The notes under the pieces were generated by a model. That model saw only the letters and a list, made by a program, of their open reading frames with translations. It was not told the origin of the DNA and ran no database searches. A stretch of 64,000 nucleotides of DNA from an uncultured Gemmata sp. GTDB lineage: Bacteria > Planctomycetota > Planctomycetia > Gemmatales > Gemmataceae. The DNA lies in contig CALDUT010000008.1 of assembly GCA_937924775.1 (NCBI GenBank), positions 62,001-126,000 on the forward strand, read 5' to 3'. Numbering within the stretch: position 1 is the stretch's first letter; every line of letters begins with the position of its first letter. The translations under genes and the position numbers were made by a program. This document shows, piece by piece, positions 34,943 to 44,091 of the stretch.

Positions 34943-36211
34943 CTACGCCTCCTTCAAAAACTCGGCAATCGCCGCATCGGCCACACACCGGCCGCGGCGG
35001 GTCAGCCGCACACAGTGGCCATTGTCCTCCACGATACCGAGTTCGCGTAAACGTGCAATCACAGTAGACGCCAGTTCATCCAGATGAAAGCCGGTTCGCT
35101 GGTGGAAGCGGACGCGGTCGATGCCCTCGGCCCAGCGGAGTTGCGTCGCGATCGTTTCAAACGCCCGTTCGCGCGGCGGAAGTACCTCCCGCTGGAATAT
35201 CGTCGGCTCCCCGGCCAATGCCCGGCGAATGTACAGTTGCGTATCGCGGATGTTCAATTCCCGGACACCCTGGATGTAGCGGGCCGCCCCCACGCCAAAA
35301 CCGTAATACGGTTCATTGGCCCAGTAGCGTTCATTGTGACGGCAGCGAAAGCCCGGTTGGGCGAAGTTGGAGATTTCATAATGCTCGTAACCGGCGGCGG
35401 TCAGCCGATCGATCGCGTATTCGTACATGGCCAGTTCGTCATCTTCCGGTACCGGGATGATCGCTCCGCGATAGCGTTGTTTCCACAACGGTGTGCCTTT
35501 TTCGTAGGTCAGTCCGTAGGTGGACAGATGATTAGGTTGGAAGGTGAGCGCAGTTTCGAGGTCGGCTTGCCAATCGGCCTGTGTGGAACCAGGCGCGGCG
35601 AAGATCAAATCGAACGACACCACGGGAATGTACCGGCGGGCCGCGGCCACCGCCGCCTCGACGTGTTCTGGCCGATGCTGCCGATCCAGGGCATTCAACA
35701 GTCGCGGTTGGAACGACTGCACCCCGATACTGACGCGATTGACTCCGAATGCGGCCAAAACCGCGGCTTTCTCCTCGGTCAAGGAATCGGGGTTGGCCTC
35801 GATCGAGAACTCCGGACCCCTTATAGGTGGAGACAGCCGGTGAAACGGCGGTTGCGAATGGGTTTCCAATGAAAAGGCGGGGGACCACTGCTCCGGGGGT
35901 ATCGCATGGGGTAAATCGCCTGGCCATGAGAACCAGTGTGTTATCAGTGTCAGTAGGCGTTCGAGTTGTGTCGCGGAGAGATGGGTGGGCGTACCGCCGC
36001 CCACAAAGAGGCTTTCAACCGGGCGTGGGTGGCCGAGCGTGGCCAATTCCGCACCGAGGGCTTCGATGTACAGATCGATCAGATGCTCGGTCCCGGTGGA
36101 AACAGCAAAGTCACAATACCCGCAATGATGGGCACAGAAGGGAACGTGAATGTAAGCCGTGGCAGGATCGGGAAAAGACGTCGGCGCGGTGGCGGATTCC
36201 GAGAACACCAT
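34943..36211 (-). CDS. hemW: Radical SAM protein HemW / coproporphyrinogen oxidase-like
   Basis: This 422-residue protein has the HemN/HemW-type radical SAM core. The cluster motif is CxxxCxxC: Cys26, Cys30 and Cys33 in HVPFCAHHCGYCDF. FVGGGTPTHLS, EFSIEANPDSLTEEKAAVLAAFGVNRVSIGVQSFQ, VSFDLIFAAPGST and STYGLTYEKGTPL follow. The extra Cys of true HemN (CxxxCxxCxC) is replaced by Phe, which points to HemW, a haem-binding chaperone that inserts haem into respiratory enzymes. An insertion of about 35 residues (near 105-140) precedes the EFSIEANP strand. The ATG at 36211 is 18 codons inside the open frame. Confidence 0.88.
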   Translation of the reverse strand: MVFSESATAPTSFPDPATAYIHVPFCAHHCGYCDFAVSTGTEHLIDLYIEALGAELATLGHPRPVESLFVGGGTPTHLSATQLERLLTLITHWFSWPGDLPHAIPPEQWSPAFSLETHSQPPFHRLSPPIRGPEFSIEANPDSLTEEKAAVLAAFGVNRVSIGVQSFQPRLLNALDRQHRPEHVEAAVAAARRYIPVVSFDLIFAAPGSTQADWQADLETALTFQPNHLSTYGLTYEKGTPLWKQRYRGAIIPVPEDDELAMYEYAIDRLTAAGYEHYEISNFAQPGFRCRHNERYWANEPYYGFGVGAARYIQGVRELNIRDTQLYIRRALAGEPTIFQREVLPPRERAFETIATQLRWAEGIDRVRFHQRTGFHLDELASTVIARLRELGIVEDNGHCVRLTRRGRCVADAAIAEFLKEA

Positions 36212-36564
36212 GAATACTTCGAAAACGTCAGTCGATGGCCGGGTGAAAAACCGCAGTGCGTTCACCCTGAGGTACGTTTATCTATTGTAGCCGGGGCCAT
36301 CGCCCAACGGTGGCTGCTGCGCTGTTTCCGTTTTGGCCGTGGCTTGGTGGATGGGTCACCACTCTTCTGGCCTCCAGCTCCCATGCCAAGAGAACAGCGA
36401 ACCTCCCGGGGTCTCCCCGTGGGTAAATCCCCTGGATGTCTACTTTGGGCTAATTTTGTATATTTTTGTATAGTTACGATGGCCCATTTTGGCGAATTCT
36501 TGTTAGGCCTCAAAATTGCCGGTGTAAGTTAATTTTTTATAAGTTCAATGTATCTAGAAACTTT

Positions 36565-36627
36565 GGTGCGATATTCTAACAATCGCCGACGTTCCACGTG
36601 GAACACTTCACCAAAATTAGACATGCC
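36565..36627 (+). repeat. 63-bp repeat, copy 1 (parS-like core)
   Basis: This copy matches the reverse complement of 54541-54603 at 57 of 63 positions without gaps. The most conserved part runs through ATCGCCGACGTTCCACG. Both copies lie in intergenic DNA about 18 kb apart in inverted orientation. Each has an A/T-rich TTTTGTATA-N-TTTTGT motif on the same side, 111 and 84 bp away. Confidence 0.88.
36591..36604. promoter_or_regulatory. parS-like palindrome (candidate ParB site)
   Basis: GTTCCACGTGGAAC is a perfect 14-bp palindrome identical to the core of known chromosomal parS sites (TGTTNCACGTGNAACA form). With flanks it reads CGTTCCACGTGGAACA, one base short of the 16-bp form. ParB would load here for chromosome segregation. 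No parA or parB gene is in the window, so binding is inference. Confidence 0.6.
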
Positions 36628-36653
36628 CCCGCGGGGAATGACAACGACGATGG

Positions 36654-38291
36654 TTATCGTTTTTCATCCAACAATTTGCGGAGATACTCCAGCGCTTGAA
36701 GGCGGAAGGGGTCTTTGGCCGGGTCGTCGAAATCGAGGGCTTCGTTGCTGCCCGCGGGACGCAGCGCATGAAGTTCGGCCCAGTCACGCAGTTCCAGAGA
36801 TTTGTCCTTGGTAACCGGAACTTCGAGGCCTTCGTCAGGCTTCAACCCCCAATTGTCGAGCGGGCCGCTGTCGGGCTTTCGCTGCCGCGGTTGGCCGTTG
36901 GGGCGGAACGATTCCCCGGTCGTCACTTTGAACTGCAAGCCACCGAAACCACCGTCGATGAGGTTTTGAATCCACGCGCGGCCAACGCTGCGTTGCCCCA
37001 TCAGGACACAGCGGTTGTTGTCACGCAAGGCCGCGGCGATCAGTTCGCCGCCTCCGGTCGTTTCCTGGCCGATCAGCACCACCAGGGGGTACGTTGTGTA
37101 GCGGGTCATACTGGGGAAGTTGTTGCGAATCTCGGGTGGATTAGCAGCGCGGTGAGGGTTGCGGTACTTCATTTGGGCGATGACCACATCCGCTGGCAGA
37201 AACATGCCGGCGATGCGGACTCCAGGATCAACATACCCACCGGGGCACCAGCGTAAATCGAGAATCAGTCCTCGGCAGCCGCGACGGTCCAAGTCTGCAA
37301 GCATGTCCGCCACTTTGGCATCCAAATTCGATTCAATCGCCCCTAGCCGCAAGTAGCCGATTTTATAGTTCCGGTCGAGCATGCAGTCCCACTTGTCGTC
37401 GCTAGTGCGAAGTACGCCGAAGGCACTGGCCGGGGTGTACGAGGTTCCTTTGATCGAGACGGAAAAAGGTTTCTCGGCACCGCGGCGGATGGTGAAGGTG
37501 CGATCTGGCGGAACGACCACCCCTGTTTGCGGGTCGAATCGCTGCGGTGGGAAGGCGAACTGCGCGAAGAGTTGGGGCACGTTTTCGGCGGTCAGTTCTT
37601 GGCCGTTGAAATGGGTGATGACGTCGCCCGGTTTCAGCCCGGCTCTCTGGGCTGGGCTTTCGGGAATCACCCGGGTGATCCGCCAGGGTACGCCCGCCGG
37701 GACAGGAATCTGTTCGGCCCGCCGCGGTGGGCTGAGCCAGCCGGTGGGGGGGTACATCCCCAAGGCTGTTTGGTATTCCACTCGGTAAAGGATCCACGGT
37801 TTGCCACTGACACCTTCCAATTCGATACCGATACCGAAGTCGATATCGATCGAGGCGAACGTGTTCGTCCGTGGGCTGACCAATTGGCACGCCGGATCGG
37901 TGGCTCCCTGAAAGCCGTTGATGGCGGCATACAACGCTCGGGGGCCCTGCAACGCGGGTTGATCCGCCAGTTGCTCAGCGATTTGGGCCAGAGCTTCGGC
38001 CAGTTGGTTGGGGGCACGGGCTTGGTCGATGCCTTGGAGTACCTTGTCTGGTACGTCCAAACGGCATTCCTCGTACAATCCGCGCACTGCGGCTTTGATC
38101 AGCTCACGCACTTCCACCGGTCGAACGTAATTGGCCGCGACTTGATCCGACGCCGTGTAAATAATGCGTGCGAACTCCTGAGCTTTCCACCGCTCGGCAG
38201 GTGCCAGCCGAGGGGGGGCGGGGGGTTCCGGAACGGGTACCGGAGCGGCCACTGAAACGACCAAAACCCCCACAGCCGTGATGCCCACCAT
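36654..38291 (-). CDS. S41 C-terminal-processing-protease homologue, catalytic residues lost
   Basis: This 545-residue protein has a signal-like N terminus (GITAVGVLVVSVAAPVPVP), a helical region, a PDZ domain (about 200-290: VIPESPAQRAGLKPGDVITHFNG) and an S41 peptidase core (about 308-500). The core keeps the fold motif GLILDLRWCPGGYVDP. Where CtpA/CtpB have the Ser of SASE, this protein has Gly413 in TTGGGE, and 25 residues on, where the catalytic Lys sits, it has Arg438 in SVGRAWIQ. The nearby Gln442 is kept. The spacing matches CtpB exactly, so it is probably an inactive binding protein in the periplasm. GGAGG lies just before the ATG. Confidence 0.85.
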   Translation of the reverse strand: MVGITAVGVLVVSVAAPVPVPEPPAPPRLAPAERWKAQEFARIIYTASDQVAANYVRPVEVRELIKAAVRGLYEECRLDVPDKVLQGIDQARAPNQLAEALAQIAEQLADQPALQGPRALYAAINGFQGATDPACQLVSPRTNTFASIDIDFGIGIELEGVSGKPWILYRVEYQTALGMYPPTGWLSPPRRAEQIPVPAGVPWRITRVIPESPAQRAGLKPGDVITHFNGQELTAENVPQLFAQFAFPPQRFDPQTGVVVPPDRTFTIRRGAEKPFSVSIKGTSYTPASAFGVLRTSDDKWDCMLDRNYKIGYLRLGAIESNLDAKVADMLADLDRRGCRGLILDLRWCPGGYVDPGVRIAGMFLPADVVIAQMKYRNPHRAANPPEIRNNFPSMTRYTTYPLVVLIGQETTGGGELIAAALRDNNRCVLMGQRSVGRAWIQNLIDGGFGGLQFKVTTGESFRPNGQPRQRKPDSGPLDNWGLKPDEGLEVPVTKDKSLELRDWAELHALRPAGSNEALDFDDPAKDPFRLQALEYLRKLLDEKR

Positions 38292-38437
38292 ACATCCTCC
38301 GTCCGAGCCTGAGGCAAACTACGGCGAATGAAGTGATGATAACCGCTGAGGCGGAAGAATCGTAGCGGGGAAACTCGGAATCCAGCAGTCGAAGCAGAGG
38401 GCAAGAAAGGAACAGCGGCGGTGGACAGAACCTAACA

Positions 38438-38465
38438 AGGCTCCCGGTCAGAGAACCGAGAGCCT
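38438..38465 (-). terminator. Imperfect hairpin downstream of the YTV-like gene
   Basis: AGGCTC-CCGGT pairs with ACCG-AGAGCCT around a short loop, about 75 bp past the stop of the minus-strand 38542 gene. There is no clear T tract. Confidence 0.45.
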
Positions 38466-38541
38466 GTGAGCCAGTTCAACGTTTTACGGGGGCGATATGT
38501 CCGGAAATCAACCGTCGTTAGGGACTGGTATCCGTTTGTCG

Positions 38542-39537
38542 CTAGCGGCAGCAGCGACCGCGGAACAGCCCACCACGCGCTGAGCCACACCCGCCGCTCA
38601 TCCCGCAAGGGTCACAGGGGGTAAAGCAGGGGCTGCACACCACCACCGGGGCGGGAGTGCAAACCGCGACTTTCACAACCTTCTCCACTTGGGTGGGCTT
38701 GTACACGTCGCGGGTACCGGTCTTTTCCACTTTCTTCCAGTGGGTGACTTCCACTTCCTTTTCGACATCCACCCAATGGCAGACCTTGCGGGTACCAGTC
38801 TTTTCCACCGGCTGGCACTTCATCACGTCCACTTCCTTTTCGGACCAAACCATTTCATGGGTGGTGACCGGTCGTTTTTCCTTGGTTTCCACCCGCTCGT
38901 AGGTGGTCACGTCCACTTCCACTTCGCGGGTGACCATTTGCCGTTGCATCACGGTCTTGGTGACTACTTGTGGGCACGGCGGCGGGCAGCTGTGACAGTC
39001 GCTGTCGCAACCTTTCTTCTTGCCACACAAGCGGGCGAACAGCCCCCCGCGGGGCTCACAGGGCGGCGGCACCACGCAGGTCACCGTCACCGGCACGCAC
39101 ACCCATTCGCACACCGTCCGCTTTTGCTTGGTGACCACCGGTTTGAAGCTCACCAGGGTCACTTCTTTTTCTTCCGTCTTGGCTTTCCACTCGCAAACCT
39201 TAACCTTTTCCTTGGCCTTCACCCATTCATGGGCGGTGTACTTGTACTCTTCATCCTTCCAGGCCATTTCCTTGACTTTGACTTTTTCTTTCTTCTTTTC
39301 CGGCTCGTACACGAAGTACTTGTACTCCTCGGTGGATTTGACCCATTCGGTGACCATCACCTTGCGGTCTTCATAGGTCACGGTGGCACAGGGGTTGCCA
39401 CAGGGGCTGGCGTAGCCCGTCATACCACAGGGGGAGCCACAGTCTGACTGGCGCTTGCCGCCGAAACCATAGGCGCTGGCCGAGGTCAGCCCCATCACGG
39501 CCGCGAGCGCGACCACACTCAGAAGTCGCAGTTTCAT
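38542..39537 (-). CDS. Cys-rich, charged-repeat envelope protein (YTV-like)
   Basis: This 331-residue protein has a signal peptide (LRLLSVVALAAVMGLTSASA). Cysteine-rich ends (SDCGSPCGMTGYASPCGNPC; CFTPCDPCGMSGGCG) flank a middle built of short repeats such as VVTKTVMQRQMVTREVEVDV, TTHEMVWSEKEVDV and VEVTHWKKVEKTGTRDVY. The Val/Lys/Glu alternation with Tyr/Trp resembles the YTV-domain proteins found in planctomycete cell-wall fractions. Interprotein disulfides among the cysteines could hold it in the wall; that is inference. It shows no enzyme motif. Confidence 0.75.
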   Translation of the reverse strand: MKLRLLSVVALAAVMGLTSASAYGFGGKRQSDCGSPCGMTGYASPCGNPCATVTYEDRKVMVTEWVKSTEEYKYFVYEPEKKKEKVKVKEMAWKDEEYKYTAHEWVKAKEKVKVCEWKAKTEEKEVTLVSFKPVVTKQKRTVCEWVCVPVTVTCVVPPPCEPRGGLFARLCGKKKGCDSDCHSCPPPCPQVVTKTVMQRQMVTREVEVDVTTYERVETKEKRPVTTHEMVWSEKEVDVMKCQPVEKTGTRKVCHWVDVEKEVEVTHWKKVEKTGTRDVYKPTQVEKVVKVAVCTPAPVVVCSPCFTPCDPCGMSGGCGSARGGLFRGRCCR

Positions 39538-39858
39538 CCGAAGCCTCCGCTAACGGGAATGGTGAGAGGGCTGTTCCGCTACGTCCCTTCAGCGTTGGGC
39601 CCGAGGTTGCTTGTCGGCAATAGTGGGGGCAGCATAACTTACCCAACCTTCCAAAGATTGCACGACGTGAGAAAAACTACAAAACTCCCAATTGGTAGGC
39701 AACGCAAACTGCACATTCTGGGCAATTTTTTGTGCACCTTGCGGACATCGTGTAACGGATGGTCGGATCCGATGCTGGCCCATCGGCCGCATACGCGGTA
39801 GGATCATTCCCCAGAAGTTCTGACCCAATCGGTTGTCCCACGTTTCTCGGGAGTTTCC
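39538..39858. other. Divergent intergenic region
   Basis: About 320 bp between the YTV-like gene (-) and the DUF1080 gene (+). The middle (39655-39735) is A/T-richer than average, with an inverted TGCACA/TGTGCA pair at 39710-39736. The promoters of both genes should be here; I cannot place them. Confidence 0.45.
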
Positions 39859-40608
39859 ATGCAAACGGTGTACCTTATGCGACGGTTTTTCGCGATTCTC
39901 ACCATTTGGGGCGGGGCTGTCCTCCTCCCGGCCCCGGCGGGCACAGCCCAACAACCCGATGCCGAGGGGTGGATTCCTCTCTTCAACGGCAAGGATTTTA
40001 CCGGTTGGAAGATTCCTGATCCACCCAGCGGGAATTTCAAAGGCGTCAAGTCGGTGAAAAACAGTGAGGGGAAAGTGATCGCCTTCGTGGGCCTCACCAA
40101 GAAGGACGACAAGGAAATCACGCTGTGGCAGATTCAAGACGGCATGATTGTTGGTGGGGGGCCGGCCAGCCACATCTTCACGGAGATCGAGGCCGACAAT
40201 TTCCATTACCGCGTGGAAGCCAAAATCAACGACAAAGGCAATAGCGGGCAGTATTTCCGCACCGCGTTCGGTCCGGGCTTCCCCAAAGGTTACGAAGCCC
40301 AAATCAACGCGACGCACACCGATCCGATCCGGACTGGGAGTTTGTACCCGTCGTTTGGCAAGTTAAGCGAAGAGGATCGCAAAAAGATTCTGGTTCTCAA
40401 GGATGCTCCGCACAAGCCTGACGAGTTCTTTGTACAGGAAGTGATCGCCAACGCAAATCACATCCAAATTTTCGTCAATGGGAAAAAGACGGTCGATTTC
40501 GTGGACATGAACAACACCTACACGAAAGGGCACTTTGCCCTGCAAGGCCACGATCCTGGCAGTGTGATGACCTTCAAACGGGTAGAGTACAAACCGATCA
40601 AGAAGTGA
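39859..40608 (+). CDS. DUF1080 (3-keto-disaccharide hydrolase-like) exported protein
   Basis: This 249-residue protein has a signal peptide (about 1-30) and one DUF1080 domain: GWIPLFNGKDFTGWK, WQIQDGMIVGGG, NFHYRVEAKINDKGNSGQYFRTA, YEAQINATHTDP and HFALQGHDPGSVMTFKRVEYKPI. DUF1080 has a concanavalin-like fold and includes hydrolases acting on 3-keto-disaccharides; planctomycetes have many copies. Here the usual domain is interrupted by KGVKSVKNSEGKVIAFVGLTKKDDKE near residue 60. CGGGAG five bases before the ATG fixes the start. Confidence 0.92.
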   Translation: MQTVYLMRRFFAILTIWGGAVLLPAPAGTAQQPDAEGWIPLFNGKDFTGWKIPDPPSGNFKGVKSVKNSEGKVIAFVGLTKKDDKEITLWQIQDGMIVGGGPASHIFTEIEADNFHYRVEAKINDKGNSGQYFRTAFGPGFPKGYEAQINATHTDPIRTGSLYPSFGKLSEEDRKKILVLKDAPHKPDEFFVQEVIANANHIQIFVNGKKTVDFVDMNNTYTKGHFALQGHDPGSVMTFKRVEYKPIKK

Positions 40609-40868
40609 CATTCTATCCCACGTCCTTGCTGGGGCGTGCGGGAAGCGCTGTCCATGACCTATCCCCCGAGTAATTGTGGCCCGCCGGGAGTGGACCGCGG
40701 GAGTGGATACCGGGGGAAGCCGTGGTTTCGCGGGGAGAAACGCTTCGGAGGAGTGCAGATGGGTATGCGAGAAGGCTCTCTGGGGACTTCCCCCGCTAGT
40801 GCTAGAGTCCGGTGTTCACTTTCTCCGCTGGAATATTTCGAACGTCGTCGACCAATTTCCAGCTCTTG

Positions 40869-42680
40869 TCAATTTTTGCTTGCCAGCGGAATGATGCCGT
40901 CCCAGCCAGGGGGCGGGGTGCGGTTGTTTTTCAGGATGAACTCGGTGAGAACGTCTTTGCCGCGATCATCGGGGGGAACCCGGTGCAGGAGGCGATAGGC
41001 GGTGTGCCAATCGCCGGCGAGAAAGGCATCGAGGGCTTGATCGTAAGCGCGAAGGTCGGCCTCGGTGAGGCTGCCGTCAGGGCGTTCGGCGTCTGGTGGT
41101 GGGGCGGGGGGAATCAGTTCGGCGACAACCAGCGGCGTTTCCAGGCCATACGGGCGGACTTTGGCCATCCGGCGAATACGGCCCACCTCTGGGGGGAGTT
41201 GTTCGCGGACCGCGTGGGCCGTGGGTTCGTCGATGAGAATGGGAACGCGCAAGAGCTTCGTCATATCTTGCAAGCGGGAGGCGAGGTTGACGACGGGGCC
41301 AAACACCGTCACTTTGGCTTGTTCGGGGGGGCCAATTCCTCCGGCGACGGCTCGCCCGGTCGCGATCCCGATTCCCACCCGGAACCCAAACAGCGGATGG
41401 GCCGGGTCGCGGCCCACGTCCTCAAAGGCCGCACGAATGCCCAGGGCGGCCCGGCAGGCGTGTTCCACCTTACCCGGTTGTTCCAAGGGCCAACCCCAAA
41501 AGCCCATTGCGGCATCGCCCAGAAAATCGGCAATGGCACCGCGGTTGTGGAGAATGTTTTGCGTCATCAGTCCCAGCGCGGCACTGACCCGGTTCAAAAG
41601 GTCCAGCAAGCGGTTGCTGGCTTCTTCCGCGGTCCGGGAGAAACCGCGCAGGTCGCAAAACAGTACGGTGACGTCGGTTTCACGCGGTTCCAAAGCCCGT
41701 GGGGCATCTCCACTGGAGAGTACGCTCAGCACACCCGGGGAGAAGAAGCGACGGAAAACACTCTGCCGTTCGCGCAAAAGTTGCACCTGCCGCAAGGAAC
41801 CGAGGATATCCGCGACCAATTTTGTGAATTTCACGTCGTCGCGTAATTCGTTGGTATCCCAGGGGGCCAGTAGAGTCGAAGCCGCGGCCCCGTGGAAACG
41901 CCCGGCCACATAGAGGCCCCAGCCACTGCAGGCTTCCCCGGGAACCGGCGTACAAAACGCCCAATCGAATTGCTCCTGCAGGGTGTACGGATTGGCCACG
42001 CCGGCCGCCGACGGGGAGGCGGCCCACACATGCAAGACCGTCTGCCGCTGATCACCCACCGCGGCATGGACTAACCGACGGCTGGGTTCGAAATCCCCTT
42101 GGCCGGCCAAGCGGCGGTCCCAGTGCAGAACCCGCATGGGGGCGTTGGGAGTGGGCAGGGCGACAATCGCCACCGCATCGGCGCGACGAATTCCCGCCAG
42201 GAGCATATCGACCAACCGCCCGAACAAGTCGGCGTCGTCGCTGGCACTGGAAATCACGTCTGGCAATCGGCTGAGAACATCGAGCCGGTGGGGGGCGTCG
42301 CGGAAGGCCAGACTATCCAACGCGTGGGGGGCGAGGGTGCGGGCTTCTACCAGTGGCCGATCGTTACTCGGGGAAGGGGGGGCGGCCGCCGGATCGGCCA
42401 GCGTGAAGGTAGTACGACCGATGACAAACGATCCCCCTGGTGCCAACTCGAACGCCTCAACCGGCTGACCGGCGTGGAAAATCGGGTTGGTGGCTTCCTG
42501 AAGCTTACGGACTTTCAACTTGCCCGCCCGCACCGCCAATTCGGCATGCCGCCGGGCCAAAAACGGCTCCCACGAGGCCGACCATTCCGGCGATTCCCGG
42601 CCCAATAGCACGATCTCATCGGCCGGAAGAACTTTTCGCCAACTATCCGCTGGGTTCGGTCCTTGCGCCAGGAGTAGCAT
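40869..42680 (-). CDS. FHA-GAF class III adenylate cyclase
   Basis: This 603-residue cytoplasmic protein has an FHA domain (about 20-96: IVLLGRESPEWS...RRHAEL), a GAF-like domain (about 133-297), and a class III nucleotidyl cyclase domain (about 333-510). The metal aspartates are Asp343 in VLFCDLRGFS and Asp389 in DFLGDAAMGFW. The purine-site lysine may be Lys456 in KVTVFGPVVN. Asn465 and Arg469 of VNLASR stabilise the transition state. Pro462 replaces the usual Asp of the GDxVN motif. It would make cAMP in response to phosphopeptide and small-molecule inputs. The ATG at 42680 is chosen because the frame before it is not FHA-like. Confidence 0.9.
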   Translation of the reverse strand: MLLLAQGPNPADSWRKVLPADEIVLLGRESPEWSASWEPFLARRHAELAVRAGKLKVRKLQEATNPIFHAGQPVEAFELAPGGSFVIGRTTFTLADPAAAPPSPSNDRPLVEARTLAPHALDSLAFRDAPHRLDVLSRLPDVISSASDDADLFGRLVDMLLAGIRRADAVAIVALPTPNAPMRVLHWDRRLAGQGDFEPSRRLVHAAVGDQRQTVLHVWAASPSAAGVANPYTLQEQFDWAFCTPVPGEACSGWGLYVAGRFHGAAASTLLAPWDTNELRDDVKFTKLVADILGSLRQVQLLRERQSVFRRFFSPGVLSVLSSGDAPRALEPRETDVTVLFCDLRGFSRTAEEASNRLLDLLNRVSAALGLMTQNILHNRGAIADFLGDAAMGFWGWPLEQPGKVEHACRAALGIRAAFEDVGRDPAHPLFGFRVGIGIATGRAVAGGIGPPEQAKVTVFGPVVNLASRLQDMTKLLRVPILIDEPTAHAVREQLPPEVGRIRRMAKVRPYGLETPLVVAELIPPAPPPDAERPDGSLTEADLRAYDQALDAFLAGDWHTAYRLLHRVPPDDRGKDVLTEFILKNNRTPPPGWDGIIPLASKN

Positions 42681-42948
42681 AGTGTCTGGATCAATCCCCT
42701 GTTGCCAACCGTGAGAATTCCCCAAAAGAAACGAATCGCAGGATCGTCCGCGGATGGGTCGCTGGCCGTCCGCGGCGGGATCTGCCAAGAAGAAAGCCCG
42801 GCCACGAGCCTCAGGGGCGTGGTCGACTCCCGTTCTTGACTTCCCAATTTACTGGTTGCTAAGACAGCCCACTAGAGAAAGTCGGTGGTGGCGGGAGAAA
42901 TTGGGGTCGATGAGGGTGGTGTGGTCCGTTTCTTCGGAGTGAGCCTTC

Positions 42949-43971
42949 ATGCGTGTCTTGATTACCGGCGGCTATGGCTTTATTGGGGCGTGGATTATCC
43001 GCAATCTCTTGGCCCGGGGGGACGAGGTGTGGGTTTTCGATCTGCGGGAAGATAACCGCCGACTGCGGCTGATTCTGCCGGCGGCCGACGTGGCGAAGGT
43101 TCGCTTCGTACCCGGCGATGTCACCGATCTGCCTGCCGTGTCGGCCGCTATCGCCCAGCATCAGATTACCCACGTTATACATCTCGCGGGTCTGCAAGTG
43201 CCGACCTGCCGAGCCGACCCGCTGTTAGGGGCCAAGGTGAATGTTCTGGGCACCCTGGCCGTCTTCGAAGCGGTGAAAGCGGCGGCTGATCAGGTGAAAC
43301 GCTTGGTGTATGCCAGTTCGGCGGCAGTTTTCGGTGGCCCGGACAAATACCCCCCCCGCACCTACACATGGCCCCTGGCCGACGACGTCCCCCTCATTCC
43401 CAGTACGCATTACGGTGTTTTCAAATGCTGTAACGAAGGCAATGCCCGGATTTACTTCCAGGACTTTGGCCTCTCCAGTGTCGGTCTGCGGCCGTGGACC
43501 GTTTACGGTGTGGGCCGCGATCTAGGCATGACCAGTGAACCGACCAAAGCCATCAAAGCGGCCTTGCTGGGCCGTCCTTACCACATCAACTTCGGCGGCT
43601 GGACCGATTTCCAATATGCCGATGATGTCGCCAAGACGTTCATCTACGCTCTGGAACGTCCGTATACAGGCGCCAAAAGCTACAACCTCCGCGGTTCAGT
43701 GGTGACACTGCAAGAATTCCACGCGGTTTTGTGCCAAGTGTTACCCGCGGCGGCCCAGCTCATCACCTTCGGTACCACCCAAATCGCCATTGCCTACGAT
43801 TTGGCGGATGACGCCCTGCAGCGGGACCTCGGTCCGATGCCGCGAACTCCTCTCATCGATGGGATTCGGGAAACGGTGGCCATCTTCCGGCAACTGCACC
43901 AAGAGGGGCGATTGGATACCGCGGATCTGGAATCGCCCCGAACCGCTCCGGTAGTGGTGGACGAACCCTAG
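42949..43971 (+). CDS. NAD-dependent epimerase/dehydratase (extended SDR)
   Basis: This 340-residue protein is an extended short-chain dehydrogenase. The nucleotide motif is ITGGYGFIG at residues 5-13, and Asp31 in VFDLRED suggests NAD(H). The active site has VYASSAAVFGG and Tyr155-x-x-x-Lys159 in YGVFK. The family converts nucleotide sugars, for example UDP-glucose 4-epimerase or dehydratase. The substrate is not readable; a role in exopolysaccharide precursors is typical. GGAG lies nine bases before the ATG. It converges on the kinase-tubulin gene. Confidence 0.9.
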   Translation: MRVLITGGYGFIGAWIIRNLLARGDEVWVFDLREDNRRLRLILPAADVAKVRFVPGDVTDLPAVSAAIAQHQITHVIHLAGLQVPTCRADPLLGAKVNVLGTLAVFEAVKAAADQVKRLVYASSAAVFGGPDKYPPRTYTWPLADDVPLIPSTHYGVFKCCNEGNARIYFQDFGLSSVGLRPWTVYGVGRDLGMTSEPTKAIKAALLGRPYHINFGGWTDFQYADDVAKTFIYALERPYTGAKSYNLRGSVVTLQEFHAVLCQVLPAAAQLITFGTTQIAIAYDLADDALQRDLGPMPRTPLIDGIRETVAIFRQLHQEGRLDTADLESPRTAPVVVDEP

Positions 43972-44091
43972 TTGGTGAGTTGGTTTGAGCCGGCACGCTG
44001 GGAGCGGGAACAGCGAACACTGATGGGTGCTGTCGTCCACCCAAGTCGTTCTCCTTCTCAGCTGACGTTTCCGTTTCACGGCCAGTCGCTG

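Larger units (their letters stand above)
36212..36653. other. AT-rich intergenic region with parS-like repeat element
   Basis: About 440 bp between hemW and the S41 gene, noticeably AT-rich from about 36445 to 36580, with TTTTGTATA followed by TTTTTGTATAG. It holds one copy of the 63-bp repeat (36565-36627) with its parS-like palindrome. I see no gene here. An 88-codon plus frame through the repeat is not supported, because substitutions between the two repeat copies fall mainly at first codon positions. Confidence 0.7.

Noticed and set aside
36548-36814. Short peptide frame RRRST-NT-PKLDMPP shared by the two 63-bp repeats, suggesting a small gene
   Set aside because: Five of the six differences between the copies fall at first codon positions and mostly change the residue. 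That is the opposite of coding constraint; conservation centres on the DNA palindrome.
40782-40795. GGGGA/TCCCC mini-hairpin between the DUF1080 and adenylate cyclase genes
   Set aside because: A five-base stem with a two-base centre is too short and lacks a T tract; it is no better than chance in GC-rich DNA.
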